A stretch of DNA of 64,000 bases. Origin: Bradyrhizobium aeschynomenes (GTDB taxonomy: Bacteria; Pseudomonadota; Alphaproteobacteria; Rhizobiales; Xanthobacteraceae). Every line of letters begins with the position of its first letter. The first letter of the stretch is position 1. Of the stretch, positions 51,525 through 60,559 are shown piece by piece. The position numbers were made by a program, and so were the translations under genes. Under the pieces are notes generated by a model that was not told the DNA's origin, searched no databases, and saw only the letters and a program-made list of their open reading frames with translations. The DNA is taken from positions 186,001-250,000 of the forward strand of contig NZ_JABFDM010000009.1 in the NCBI RefSeq assembly GCF_013178945.1. Reading direction: 5' to 3'.

Positions 51525-54500
51525 ATGCCGAGTTTCTTTATCGACAGGCCGATCTTCGCCTGGGTCGTCGCGCTTTTCATCTGCCTGATCGGCTTGATCG
51601 CGATCCCGCTGCTGGCGGTGGCGCAATATCCGATCATCGCGCCGCCCTCGATCTCGATCTCGACCAGCTATCCCGGCGCCTCGCCTGAGAACCTCTACAA
51701 TAGCGTGACGCGGCTGATCGAGGAGGAGCTCAACGGCGCCTCCGGCATCCTCAACTTCGAGTCGACCAGCGACTCGCTGGGGCAAGTCGAGATCACCGCG
51801 AACTTCGTGCCGGGCACGTCGACCAACGACGCCTCGGTCGAGGTGCAGAACCGCCTCAAGCGCGTCGAGGCGCGGCTGCCGCGCGCCGTCATCCAGCAGG
51901 GTATCCTGGTCGAGGAGGCCTCGGCCGCCGTGCTGCAGATCATAACCCTGCAATCGACCGACGGCAGCCTCGACGAGGTCGGCCTCGGCGACTTCATGAT
52001 CCGCAACGTGCTCGGCGAAATCCGCCGTATTCCCGGCGTCGGCCGCGCCACGCTGTATTCGACCGAGCGCTCGCTGCGCGTCTGGCTCGATCCGGCCAAG
52101 CTGATCGGTTACGGCCTCACCGCCGACGACGTCACCAAGGCGATCGGCGCGCAGAATGCGCAGGTGGCTTCGGGCAGCATCGGCGCCGAGCCGGCCACGA
52201 CCGTGCAGCGCACCTCGGCGCTGGTGCTGGTCAAGGGCCAGCTCGATTCGCCGGACGAGTTCGGCGCGATCATCCTGCGCGCCAATGCCGACGGCTCGAC
52301 GGTGCGGCTGCGCGACGTCGCCCGCATCGAGATCGGCGGCCTCAGCTATCAGTTCAACACCCGCTTGAACGGCAAGCCGACGGCGGGTCTCTCGGTGCTG
52401 CTGTCGCCGACCGGCAACGCGCTGGCGACCGCGAGCGCCGTCGAAGCCAAGATGAAGGAGCTGTCGCGCTTCTTCCCGTCCAACATCGCCTATGAGATCC
52501 CCTACGACATCACCCCCGTCGTGAAGGCCTCGATCAAGCGCGTGCTGATGACGCTGGTCGAGGCCGTGGTGCTGGTGTTCGTGGTGATGTTCCTGTTCCT
52601 GCAGAACATCCGCTACACCATCATCCCGACCATCGTCGTGCCCGTGGCGCTGCTCGGCACCTGCGCCACCCTGATGCTGGTCGGCTACTCCATCAACATG
52701 CTGACGATGTTCGGCATGGTGCTCGCGGTCGGCATCCTCGTCGACGACGCCATCGTCGTGGTCGAGAACGTCGAGCGCATCATGAGCGAGGAGGGGCTGT
52801 CGCCGAAGGAGGCGACGCGCAAGGCGATGAGCCAGATCACCGGCGCCATCATCGGCATCACCCTGGTGCTGATGGCCGTGTTCGTGCCGATGGCGTTCTT
52901 CCCCGGCTCGGTCGGCATCATCTATCGCCAGTTCTCGATCACGATGGTCGCGGCGATCGGTTTCTCGGCGCTGCTCGCGTTGTCGCTGACGCCGGCGCTG
53001 TGCGCGACCCTGCTGAAGCCGGTCGAGGCCGGCCACGGCCATGCCCGGACCGGCGTGTTCGGCTGGTTCAATCGCTTCATGGACGGAAGCCGCAACCGCT
53101 ATGTCGGCGTCGTGCGCGGCGGCTTGCGGCGTACCGGCCGACTGATGCTGATCTACGCGATCTTCATCGTCGGCCTGTCCTGGGCCTTCATCCAGCTGCC
53201 CGGCGGCTTCCTGCCGGTCGACGACCAGGGCTTCATCACGACCGACGTGCAGACGCCGGCGGATTCATCCTATGCGCGGACGCAGGCGGCTGTGGAGGCT
53301 GTCGAGAAGTATCTCGCCAAGCGCGAGGGCATCGAGGACGTCACCTTCCTCACCGGCTTCAGCTATGCCGGCCAGGGCGTCAACACCGCGCAGGCCTTCA
53401 TCTCGCTGAAGGACTGGTCGGAGCGCGGCAAGCACGACAGCGCGGCGGCGCTGGTCGCCGACATCAATCGCGATCTCGCCGGCTTGCGTGACGCCAAGAT
53501 CACCGCGTTGCAGCCGCCGCCGATCGACAATCTCGGCAACTCCTCCGGCTTCAGCTTCCGCCTGCAGGACCGCGGCCAGAAGGGCTACACCGCGCTCGTT
53601 GCGGCTGCGGATCAGCTGATCGCGGAAGCCAATGCCAGCCCGGTGCTGCAGAAGGTCTATGTCGAGGGCCTGCCGCAGGGACCTCAGGTCAATCTGATGA
53701 TCGACCGCGAGAAGGCTGGCGCCTTCGGCGTCACCTTCGAGGACATCAACAACACGATTTCGACCAATCTCGGCTCGAACTACGTGAATGATTTCCCCAA
53801 TCGTGGCCGCATGCAGCGCGTCGTGGTGCAGGCCGACCGCATCAGCCGCATGAATGCGGACGACATCCTCAACTACAGCGTCAAGAACGCCAAGGGCCAG
53901 CTGGTGCCGTTCTCGTCGTTCGCCACCATTCAGTGGGCGAAGGGACCGACCCAGATCGCGGGCTTCAACTATTACCCGGCGATCCGTATCTCCGGCGAGG
54001 CGAAGCCAGGCTTCACCTCGGGCGATGCGCTCAACGAGATGGAGCGTCTCGCCGCCAAGCTGCCGCGCGGCTTCGGCTATGAATGGACCGGACAGTCGCT
54101 GCAGGAGAAGCTGTCGGGCTCGCAGGCGCCGCTGCTGCTCGGCCTGTCGGCGCTGGTCGTGTTCCTTTGTCTCGCCGCGCTGTACGAGAGCTGGACGATT
54201 CCGCTCGCGGTGCTGCTGACGGTGCCGCTCGGCATCCTCGGCGCGGTGGTCGCGGCCAATCTGCGCGGGCTGTCCAACGACGTCTACTTCACCGTCGCGT
54301 TGATCACGATCATCGGTCTCGCCGCCAAGGACGCGATCCTGATCATCGAGTTCGCCAAGGATCTGCGCGCGCACGGCAAGCCGCTGGTCGAGGCGACCGT
54401 CGAGGCGTGCTCGCTGCGCTTCCGCCCGATCATCATGACCGGCCTCGCCTTCGTCTGCGGCGTGCTGCCGATGTCGATGGCGACAGGCGCCGGCGGCGCC

Positions 54501-54677
54501 AGCCAGCAGGCGCTCGGCACCAACGTCATGGGCGGCATGATCGCGGTGGTGATTCTCGCGCTGTTGATGGTGCCGGTGTTCTTCGTCTCGGTGCAGCGCG
54601 TTCTGGCGGGGGATCGTGAGAAGAAGAAGGGGGCGGAGCCGCAAGCCTATGGACCGCCGGCGCCGGTGAAGCCGTAG
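51525..54677 (+). CDS. RND multidrug efflux transporter (AcrB/MexB-like, HAE1)
   Basis: A 1050-residue inner-membrane pump with 12 transmembrane helices and two large periplasmic loops. It has the N-terminal block FFIDRPIFAWVVALFI typical of the family, the proton-relay Asp pair in GILVDDAIVVVENVERI (about residue 405) and the relay Lys in GLAAKDAILIIEFAKDL (about 940). Length is normal for HAE1 pumps. It acts as a trimer with the preceding adaptor and an outer-membrane channel supplied from elsewhere in the genome. Substrate range unknown. Confidence 0.95.
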   Translation: MPSFFIDRPIFAWVVALFICLIGLIAIPLLAVAQYPIIAPPSISISTSYPGASPENLYNSVTRLIEEELNGASGILNFESTSDSLGQVEITANFVPGTSTNDASVEVQNRLKRVEARLPRAVIQQGILVEEASAAVLQIITLQSTDGSLDEVGLGDFMIRNVLGEIRRIPGVGRATLYSTERSLRVWLDPAKLIGYGLTADDVTKAIGAQNAQVASGSIGAEPATTVQRTSALVLVKGQLDSPDEFGAIILRANADGSTVRLRDVARIEIGGLSYQFNTRLNGKPTAGLSVLLSPTGNALATASAVEAKMKELSRFFPSNIAYEIPYDITPVVKASIKRVLMTLVEAVVLVFVVMFLFLQNIRYTIIPTIVVPVALLGTCATLMLVGYSINMLTMFGMVLAVGILVDDAIVVVENVERIMSEEGLSPKEATRKAMSQITGAIIGITLVLMAVFVPMAFFPGSVGIIYRQFSITMVAAIGFSALLALSLTPALCATLLKPVEAGHGHARTGVFGWFNRFMDGSRNRYVGVVRGGLRRTGRLMLIYAIFIVGLSWAFIQLPGGFLPVDDQGFITTDVQTPADSSYARTQAAVEAVEKYLAKREGIEDVTFLTGFSYAGQGVNTAQAFISLKDWSERGKHDSAAALVADINRDLAGLRDAKITALQPPPIDNLGNSSGFSFRLQDRGQKGYTALVAAADQLIAEANASPVLQKVYVEGLPQGPQVNLMIDREKAGAFGVTFEDINNTISTNLGSNYVNDFPNRGRMQRVVVQADRISRMNADDILNYSVKNAKGQLVPFSSFATIQWAKGPTQIAGFNYYPAIRISGEAKPGFTSGDALNEMERLAAKLPRGFGYEWTGQSLQEKLSGSQAPLLLGLSALVVFLCLAALYESWTIPLAVLLTVPLGILGAVVAANLRGLSNDVYFTVALITIIGLAAKDAILIIEFAKDLRAHGKPLVEATVEACSLRFRPIIMTGLAFVCGVLPMSMATGAGGASQQALGTNVMGGMIAVVILALLMVPVFFVSVQRVLAGDREKKKGAEPQAYGPPAPVKP

Positions 54678-54861
54678 ATGATCACAATCGCGATGGCTCG
54701 CTCGAGCGATTGAGCCGCAATCTCGCCACGCTGGCGGTGCGCTGCCATCCTCGCCAGGAGGAGGGAAGCGCACCGCCGATGCGGGAAATGGTGCTCCATC
54801 CTCGCAACTGGAGTTCCCCGCTCGCTGCGTGTATTGTTCTCCGACATGTAACGGAAACGGC

Positions 54862-55458
54862 ATGTCGATGATCTCTCGCAAATCTGTTCTCGCATTCGCG
54901 CTCGCCGCCATCTGCCTTGGTGGTCAAGCTGCGCAAGCCCAGTCCGGTCCTGTGAAGTACTGGCTCTCCGGCTGGCCGGTCGGCTTCAGCGACTCCGGCA
55001 GCCTCGACTCCTATGGCAATTTTCCGAGCTTTACCGCCGATGGCCGCGACAGCGGCTTCTTTGCGCGGCGCTACAGCGTGTCCAACAACTGGGCGTCGCT
55101 GGCGGGCATGGGCCTCAGCTCGAACATCATCAACCGCTATGGCGCGCTCGGCAATTACACCACCGAGGGCGCGCAATACGGCTACACCTTCAAGAGCGGC
55201 GTCAGCTTCTACGGCGGCTTCGAGGCGCTGAAGGTCACCCCTGGCCTCGGCGGTCCGTTCGCGACGTTCGACGGGCGCTCCACCTCGACGCCGGCCTACG
55301 CGATCAACGGTGGCGTGGAGTTCAAGCCGACCTCCAATGTCAGCCTGTCGCTCGGTTTCAGCTATGCCGGCCAGTCCTCCGACCGCACCGACAGCGACAT
55401 CAATTCACCGGCACTGCCCGGCGCGACACCGCAGGCATTCACCAGCGGACGCAGGTAG
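54862..55458 (+). CDS. Secreted protein, probably outer-membrane, unknown
   Basis: A 198-residue protein with a clear Sec signal (LAFALAAICLGGQAAQAQ, ends near residue 27). The mature part is rich in Gly, Ser, Tyr and alternating hydrophobic residues (YGYTFKSGVSFYGGFEALKV, INGGVEFKPTSNVSLSLGFSY), which suggests beta strands as in a small barrel or surface protein. ATG at 54862 is taken; 54868 is also possible. It follows the RND pump by 184 bp and precedes a repeat cluster. I do not recognise a family. Confidence 0.7.
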   Translation: MSMISRKSVLAFALAAICLGGQAAQAQSGPVKYWLSGWPVGFSDSGSLDSYGNFPSFTADGRDSGFFARRYSVSNNWASLAGMGLSSNIINRYGALGNYTTEGAQYGYTFKSGVSFYGGFEALKVTPGLGGPFATFDGRSTSTPAYAINGGVEFKPTSNVSLSLGFSYAGQSSDRTDSDINSPALPGATPQAFTSGRR

Positions 55459-55495
55459 CTTTTCGCGGGCAGAGCCCAGCCGTCAGCTCCACCCT

Positions 55496-55645
55496 CGGTG
55501 TCGTCCCGGACAAGCGCGCGGCACGCGCGCGCCGATCCGGGATCCATAACCACAGGGAGATGTTTGAGGCACGCTGGTCGACCGTTCTCGCTTAATCGCG
55601 GCGGCCGCTGGTTATGGGTCCCGGCTCAAGGCCGGGACGACACCG
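55496..55645. repeat. Intergenic palindromic repeat, family R1, copy C
   Basis: A 150-bp element with the perfect 14-bp terminal inverted repeat of copy A (55496-55509 and 55632-55645) and the same inner GATCCGGGATCCATA and TTATGGGTCCCGG. The middle is different from copy A. It opens a 372-bp region holding only repeats (this one and R2 copy B). Confidence 0.85.
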
Positions 55646-55683
55646 CGCGTGGAGCGACGGCCGCGCCAACATCACCCAGCACC

Positions 55684-55780
55684 GTCATGCCCGCGAAGGC
55701 GGGCATCGAGTAAACGCAAGTGGTCGTGTTCATCACAGCCGTCACGGCGTACTGGATCATCCGCTTTCGCGGATGATGAC
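55684..55780. repeat. Intergenic palindromic repeat, family R2, copy B
   Basis: A 97-bp two-hairpin element: GTCATGCCCGCGAAGGCGGG at the left, the shared GGCGTACTGGAT, and CATCCGCTTTCGCGGATGATGAC at the right. It has the same plan as copy A at 7710-7809 but compensating changes in the stems, so pairing is kept. Confidence 0.8.
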
Positions 55781-55830
55781 AGCGAGCGAGAGGCGATAGC
55801 CTGGGTCCAAACGCCAGTAAGATCGGATCC

Positions 55831-56622
55831 CTACGCCGCCGCCTTCAGCACCTTCACCAGTTCGCGGTGGATGACCTCGTTGCCGCACACCACGTGCCCG
55901 GTGGCCAGCGCATCCTCCTTGCCGTCGATGCCGGACACGGTGCCGCCGGCCTCGCGCACCATGATCATGCCGGCCGCGATGTCCCAGGGCTGCAGGTCGC
56001 GTTCCCAATAGGCGTCGAAGCGGCCGGCGGCGACGAAGGCGAGGTCGAGCGAGGCGGCGCCGAAGCGGCGCAGGCCGGCGACCTTGACCTGCAGCGAGGT
56101 CATCTCGCGCAGGAACAGCTGGTGGTCGCCGCGGCCGATATGCGGCAGGCCGCAGGCGATGACGCATTCATGCAGCTGTTTGCGCGCCGCGACGCGCAGC
56201 CGCTGGTCGTTGAGGAACGCGCCCTTGCCGCGCTCGGCGATGTAGAGCTCGTCATTGGCCGGATTGTAGATCACGCCGGCGATCACGGTGTCCTCGCGCT
56301 GGAGCGCGATCGAGATCGCGAATTGCGGGATGCCGTGCAGGAAATTGGTGGTGCCGTCGAGCGGATCGACGATCCAGGTGTGCGACTTGTCGCTGCCTTC
56401 GCGCTTGCCGCCTTCCTCGCCGAGGAAACCATAGCCGGGCCGGGCCTTGGAGAGATCCTCGTACAGCATCTCCTCGGCCTTCTTGTCGGCGCGCGAGACG
56501 AAGTTCGCCGGTCCCTTCAGCGACACCTGGAGGTGCTCGATCTCGCCGAGATCGCGCTTGAGGTTGCGGCCGGCCCGGCGCGCGGCCTTGACCATGACAT
56601 TGATGAGGGCGGAGTGAATCAT
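55831..56622 (-). CDS. suhB: Inositol monophosphatase family protein (SuhB-like)
   Basis: A 263-residue Mg-dependent phosphatase of the SuhB/IMPase type. The metal site is complete: GEEGG (Glu about 67), WIVDPLDGTTNF (about 84-95) and the distal Asp in WDIAAGMIMVREAGG (about 213). Length is typical. It may dephosphorylate myo-inositol 1-phosphate or related sugars; in E. coli SuhB also affects ribosomal RNA transcription. ATG at 56622 gives the expected N-terminus MIHSALINVMVKAAR. It is the last gene in the minus-strand block that contains the Sel1 protein, 129 bp after it. Confidence 0.9.
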   Translation of the reverse strand: MIHSALINVMVKAARRAGRNLKRDLGEIEHLQVSLKGPANFVSRADKKAEEMLYEDLSKARPGYGFLGEEGGKREGSDKSHTWIVDPLDGTTNFLHGIPQFAISIALQREDTVIAGVIYNPANDELYIAERGKGAFLNDQRLRVAARKQLHECVIACGLPHIGRGDHQLFLREMTSLQVKVAGLRRFGAASLDLAFVAAGRFDAYWERDLQPWDIAAGMIMVREAGGTVSGIDGKEDALATGHVVCGNEVIHRELVKVLKAAA

Positions 56623-56751
56623 GTGCTCGATGCGCTGGGCTGACCGCACCTTGCGGTGCGCGCCTCGCCGGTAGGGGGGGCGGAGGCGGATGAAAATGGC
56701 TGGCTGTGGGTGCCCTGAAGGGGGCGCCGCGTCAAGGCCGGAAGCGTCGGG

Positions 56752-57849
56752 TCACTTGATGGTGCCGAGCCAGCGCTTGGCGGCCTGCTCGCCCTTGGCG
56801 CGGTCCTCGGGCGGCATATCGGCGAACTTCTCGTCCAGCTTGGGGTCACCCTTGCCGGCGGTCTTGGCCACCAGGTGCCATTTATAGGCTTCGACCTTAT
56901 CCATCTGGGTGGCGATTCCGTACAGCAGCACCCATGCAAGGCGGTTCTGGGCCACCGGGCTGTTCTGCCGAGCCGCCCGGCGCAACAGCGAGATCGCGGC
57001 GGGCTGGTTCTTCGGCACTCCGGTGCCGTTGAACAGCGCGATGGCGTATTCGACCTCGGCGTCGACATTGTCGGCGATCGCCGCCGCCTGCAGCAGGCGG
57101 GCGGCCTTTTCGAGATCCTGGGGAACGCCGGTGCCCTCCTTGTAGAAGGTTGCCAGCGCATATTGCGCCTCCGGATTGCCGGCGTCCGCGGCCATCCGCA
57201 GCAGCTCGGCGGAGCGCTTGAGATCCTGCGGCAAGGTCTGGCCGTCGAGATAGAGCAGCGCAAGGTTATAGGCAGCCTTGGGCTCGCCGAGCTTGGCGGC
57301 GGAGGCGAGCAGCTTCACCGCCTCCGGCTTGTCGACCGGCCCGCCGCGTCCCGCCAGCCGCATCATGGCCAGCGCGAACATCGCCTCGCGGTCGCCCGCC
57401 TCGGCGGCGCGCTTGTACCAGATCGCCGCCTTCTCATAGTCGCGGCGGATGCCCTGGGCGTTCTCATAGAGCTGCCCGAGCATCGCCATGGCCTTGGGAT
57501 CGCCGGCCTGCGCACGCGGCGTCGCCAAGTCGAAAGCCGTTTTGTATTGGCCGCGCTGATACGCGCCGTAGACCAGGTCGACATTGGGATCGTTGGCCGC
57601 GGCCTGTGGCGTCGGCGCGGGGGCCGGAGTCGTCGGCTTGGCCGAGGGGGCAGGAGCCGGCTTCTTCGCGGCGGTCGCCGGAGCGGGTGGCTTCGGCTTC
57701 TCGGCAGCCCTCTCGGGCTTCTCGACAGGCTTGGGCTTGTCGGCCGGCGGCTGTTGCAAGGCCGGCGGTGTCAACGAGATCTGCGCGCGCGCGCCGCTCC
57801 CCAGGACCAGGAGCGCAGCAACGAAGCATGTCAGGCGCAGCACCGTCAT
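56752..57849 (-). CDS. Secreted Sel1-repeat (tetratricopeptide-like) protein
   Basis: A 365-residue protein with a signal peptide (ends GARAQI, about 22), a Lys/Pro/Ala-rich linker (about 35-85) that could cross the periplasm or wall, and five or six Sel1-like repeats (about 100-330) such as AMLGQLYENAQGIRRDYEKAAIWYKRAAEAGD and AYNLALLYLDGQTLPQDLKRSAELLRMAADAGN. Sel1 repeats form superhelical protein-binding surfaces, for example ExoR in rhizobia. The start 57849 is 10 bp downstream of the end of the ThiE-like gene, so the two probably share a transcript. Partner unknown. Confidence 0.88.
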   Translation of the reverse strand: MTVLRLTCFVAALLVLGSGARAQISLTPPALQQPPADKPKPVEKPERAAEKPKPPAPATAAKKPAPAPSAKPTTPAPAPTPQAAANDPNVDLVYGAYQRGQYKTAFDLATPRAQAGDPKAMAMLGQLYENAQGIRRDYEKAAIWYKRAAEAGDREAMFALAMMRLAGRGGPVDKPEAVKLLASAAKLGEPKAAYNLALLYLDGQTLPQDLKRSAELLRMAADAGNPEAQYALATFYKEGTGVPQDLEKAARLLQAAAIADNVDAEVEYAIALFNGTGVPKNQPAAISLLRRAARQNSPVAQNRLAWVLLYGIATQMDKVEAYKWHLVAKTAGKGDPKLDEKFADMPPEDRAKGEQAAKRWLGTIK

Positions 57850-57859
57850 CGCCAGCCGT

Positions 57860-58537
57860 TCAGCCCTGTCCAGCGACGGCGGCCGGCGCCGCGGCATGGG
57901 CCTGCCGGATCGTCGCACCGATCTCGGCCAGCGCGGCCGCCGGCCCACGCGGATCGTTCCAGACGAGATCGTCGACCAGCACGAAATCCGCGCCCGCGGC
58001 GACGAAGTCGGCCGCTTCCTTCAGCGAGATCGCATAGCCGACGCAGGGCGGCTCGAACAGCTCGGCCCACCACGCCAGACGCTCGTTGACGGCGTCCGGC
58101 GACGGCCGCCGGCCCTGCGCGTCGCGCTCGCCGAATAGCACGTAGTCGGCGCCGAGCTCTCCGGCCCGCATCGAATCATGCCGCGTCGACAGTCCGCCGC
58201 CCCCGGCGATGCGGTCCGGCTTGAGGCCGGGCAACGCGTCTTCCAAGGCGGCAATGCCACTCAGATGTGCGCCGTCGGCGCCCGCACGTGCCACGATGTC
58301 GGGATGGCCATCGATCAACAGCGCCGCGCCGGCGCCCTGGATGGCCGGCACCAGCGCCTTTACGGTGGTGATCATGCTGCGCGGATCGCTGTCCTGAAGC
58401 CGCACCAGCACCGCGGCGACGTCGGCGCTGGCGAGGATCGCGGGCAGGCTGGCGGCAAGCGCCGCGGCGTCGGTCACCACCGGCGTCGCCAGATAGAGGC
58501 GCGGCTCGGGCCGCGCGGATGTGGTCTTGCCGGACAC
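57860..58537 (-). CDS. Divergent thiamine phosphate synthase-like protein
   Basis: A 225-residue TIM-barrel protein of the ThiE/TenI family. Recognisable parts are VLVRLQDSDPR, the nucleotide-facing ADGAHLSG (about 92), CSTH-like GGGGLSTRHDS (about 118) and GADYVLFGERD (about 130). Key ThiE features are altered: the GP.F.T.TK loop after the barrel strand is missing and the VAIGGI block is replaced by PCVGYAISL. It may not make thiamine phosphate. The start is GTG at 58537, directly adjoining the stop of a small upstream gene. The gene sits in a block with glycolytic enzymes. Confidence 0.7.
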   Translation of the reverse strand: MSGKTTSARPEPRLYLATPVVTDAAALAASLPAILASADVAAVLVRLQDSDPRSMITTVKALVPAIQGAGAALLIDGHPDIVARAGADGAHLSGIAALEDALPGLKPDRIAGGGGLSTRHDSMRAGELGADYVLFGERDAQGRRPSPDAVNERLAWWAELFEPPCVGYAISLKEAADFVAAGADFVLVDDLVWNDPRGPAAALAEIGATIRQAHAAAPAAVAGQG

Positions 58538-58762
58538 TTAGGCCGCCTTCTTCTCGCGCAACGCCACCAGGTAGCGGGGATTTCTGTCATTGTCGATGCG
58601 ATGAGGCACGGTCCGCCATGGGGCGAGGCGTGCTCTCTGCGGGTAGTACGCGGAGCGGTGATCCGCAAGCCTGTCGCGGGCCGCTTTACCGGCGGCGGGA
58701 TGGCCCAGGCCGGGCGCCGCCGTCGCAGTGGCGACGGTGGTGAATGCGAAGATGTCCATCAT
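58538..58762 (-). CDS. Small protein of unknown function
   Basis: A 74-residue protein. The N-terminus is hydrophobic (MMDIFAFTTVATATAAPGLG) and the rest is basic and arginine-rich (RLADHRSAYYPQRARLAPW), ending in NPRYLVALREKKAA. The start has a CTGGAGCAG ribosome site 5 bases away, and the stop codon abuts the GTG of the ThiE-like gene, so the two are almost certainly co-translated. I do not recognise the family; it might be a small membrane-associated protein. Confidence 0.6.
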   Translation of the reverse strand: MMDIFAFTTVATATAAPGLGHPAAGKAARDRLADHRSAYYPQRARLAPWRTVPHRIDNDRNPRYLVALREKKAA

Positions 58763-58915
58763 CTGCTCCAGACGGCATCTGCCCTGCCCGTCAAACTAGA
58801 CGGTTCTCGGGCCGTTGCCGAGCAAACATTGGCCGTAGCTGAGGCAGGCTCGCACAGAGGTGAACGGGGAGTTCATTGTCGTGGGTTGAACGATCTCTCA
58901 CGTCCGCGGCAGTCG

Positions 58916-58944
58916 GCTCCCCTCGCCGCAAGGGCGAGGGGAGC
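58916..58944. repeat. Hairpin repeat, family R5
   Basis: A perfect 12-bp stem (GCTCCCCTCGCC and complement) with a 5-base loop. It lies about 57 bp downstream of the fba stop codon on the minus strand. There is no T run, so it may be a repeat-derived or Rho-type terminator. The rest of the 239-bp gap shows nothing else. Confidence 0.7.
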
Positions 58945-59001
58945 TCACCGGGGTCGCGGCGAGCTATCTAGGTTGAGCAATTCCGAGCTTGAGCGAGACG
59001 C

Positions 59002-60069
59002 TCACGCCACCTTCGGGTCGAGCTCGCCGCCGGCGTAGCGCTTGGCCATCTCGGCGGTCGTCAGCACGCGCTTGATCTTGCCGGCCTGGCCCGCGGTGTT
59101 GAACTCCTCGAAGCGCTGCTTGCAGAGCTTGGTCATCGCTTCCATCGCCGGCTTCAGGTACTTGCGCGGATCGAACTCTTCCGGGTGCTCCGACAGAACC
59201 TTGCGGATCTGGCCGGTCATCGCCATGCGGTTGTCGGTGTCGATGTTGATCTTGCGCACGCCGTTCTTGATGCCGCGCTGGATCTCGGCGACCGGCACGC
59301 CCCAGGTCGGCTTCATCTTGCCGCCGAAGGAGTTGATGATCTCCTGGAGGTCCTGCGGCACCGACGACGAGCCGTGCATGACGAGATGGGTGTTCGGCAG
59401 CTTGCGGTGGATCTCCTCGATCACGTTCATGGCGAGGATGTCGCCGTCCGGCTTGCGCGTGAACTTGTAGGCGCCGTGCGAGGTGCCCATGGCGATCGCG
59501 AGCGCGTCTACCTTGGTCTCCTGGACGAACTTCACGGCCTCGTCGGGATTGGTCAGCAACTGGTCGTGCGACAGCTTGCCTTCGGCGCCGTGGCCGTCCT
59601 CCTTGTCGCCCATGCCGGTCTCGAGCGAACCGAGCACGCCGAGCTCGCCTTCGACCGAAATGCCGCCGAGATGCGCCATCGTGGTCACGGTCTTGGTGAC
59701 GCCGACATTGTACTCCCAGTCGCCGGGGGTCTTGCCGTCGGCCTTCAGCGAGCCGTCCATCATCACCGAGGTGAAGCCGGACTGGATCGCGGTCATGCAG
59801 GTTGCCGGCTCGTTGCCGTGGTCGAGATGCACGCAGATCGGGATCTGCGGATAGATCTCGGTCAGCGCGTCCATCATGTGCTTGAGCATGACGTCGTTGG
59901 CATAGGCGCGGGCGCCGCGCGAGGCCTGGATGATGACCGGGGCGTCGGCTGCGCTGGCCGCCGTCATGATCGCCAGCGCCTGTTCCATGTTGTTGATGTT
60001 GAAGGCCGGGACGCCGTAATCGTGCTCCGCCGCGTGATCGAGCAATTGACGCAAGGTAATGCGGGCCAT
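59002..60069 (-). CDS. fba: Fructose-bisphosphate aldolase, class II
   Basis: Zinc-dependent cleavage and synthesis of fructose 1,6-bisphosphate in glycolysis, gluconeogenesis and, if present, the Calvin cycle. The 355-residue protein begins ARITLRQLLDHAAEHDYGVPAFNINNMEQ and has the zinc and substrate block VHLDHGN (about residue 80), the catalytic-loop region GSLETGMGDKEDGHGAEG, a second zinc His in MGTSHGAYK, and the phosphate site HGSSSVPQ. These are characteristic of the CbbA-like class II group. It is preceded on the minus strand by a small coiled-coil gene and pgk. Confidence 0.95.
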   Translation of the reverse strand: MARITLRQLLDHAAEHDYGVPAFNINNMEQALAIMTAASAADAPVIIQASRGARAYANDVMLKHMMDALTEIYPQIPICVHLDHGNEPATCMTAIQSGFTSVMMDGSLKADGKTPGDWEYNVGVTKTVTTMAHLGGISVEGELGVLGSLETGMGDKEDGHGAEGKLSHDQLLTNPDEAVKFVQETKVDALAIAMGTSHGAYKFTRKPDGDILAMNVIEEIHRKLPNTHLVMHGSSSVPQDLQEIINSFGGKMKPTWGVPVAEIQRGIKNGVRKINIDTDNRMAMTGQIRKVLSEHPEEFDPRKYLKPAMEAMTKLCKQRFEEFNTAGQAGKIKRVLTTAEMAKRYAGGELDPKVA

Positions 60070-60256
60070 GGCTGGAACTCCCTGGGATAAGAATTGGACC
60101 GTGCGGCTGACGCACGCGTCGAAACGGCTGCACCGTGCATAACGCGGTGATCGGCGGAATCCAAGGGTGGCGGCGACGCAGGCGAGAGGAGGGGGCGGTC
60201 AGGCGGCACCCAAGGTTATCAACCCCGAGAGCGCGCCGCGAGCCGACAACGCGGGA

Positions 60257-60514
60257 TCAGCTCTTCCTGGCTTCGAGAGCGGCGATGCGCTCCTCGACCT
60301 CGGTGACACGTTCGTCGAAGTCGCTGGCGGCCGCGCGCATCATGACCAGCATGCCAGCGGAATCGCGACGCTGTTTGCGGATTAAGACTTCCAGGGCGTC
60401 AAGCCGCGTCTCGGTCGATTGTCTGAATTGGCCAAACTCTGATCGGAACGCACCAACGCTCTCCTGGATCTTGATCAGGATCGAGTGGACAACGTCTGTC
60501 GGGGTCTCGGCCAT
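60257..60514 (-). CDS. Small coiled-coil protein of unknown function
   Basis: An 85-residue acidic helical protein. Heptad-like hydrophobic spacing runs over nearly its whole length (IKIQESVGAFRSEFGQF, TRLDALEVLIRKQ, FDERVTEVEERIAALEA), which suggests a coiled coil. There is no signal or membrane segment. It lies between pgk and fba on the same strand, 45 bp after the pgk stop, so co-expression is likely. Not recognised; a role as a regulator or scaffold of the pathway is only a guess. Confidence 0.75.
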   Translation of the reverse strand: MAETPTDVVHSILIKIQESVGAFRSEFGQFRQSTETRLDALEVLIRKQRRDSAGMLVMMRAAASDFDERVTEVEERIAALEARKS

Positions 60515-60559
60515 GGATGGAACATAACAGAAACATCCATGGCCGACAAGCTCAGGGTA

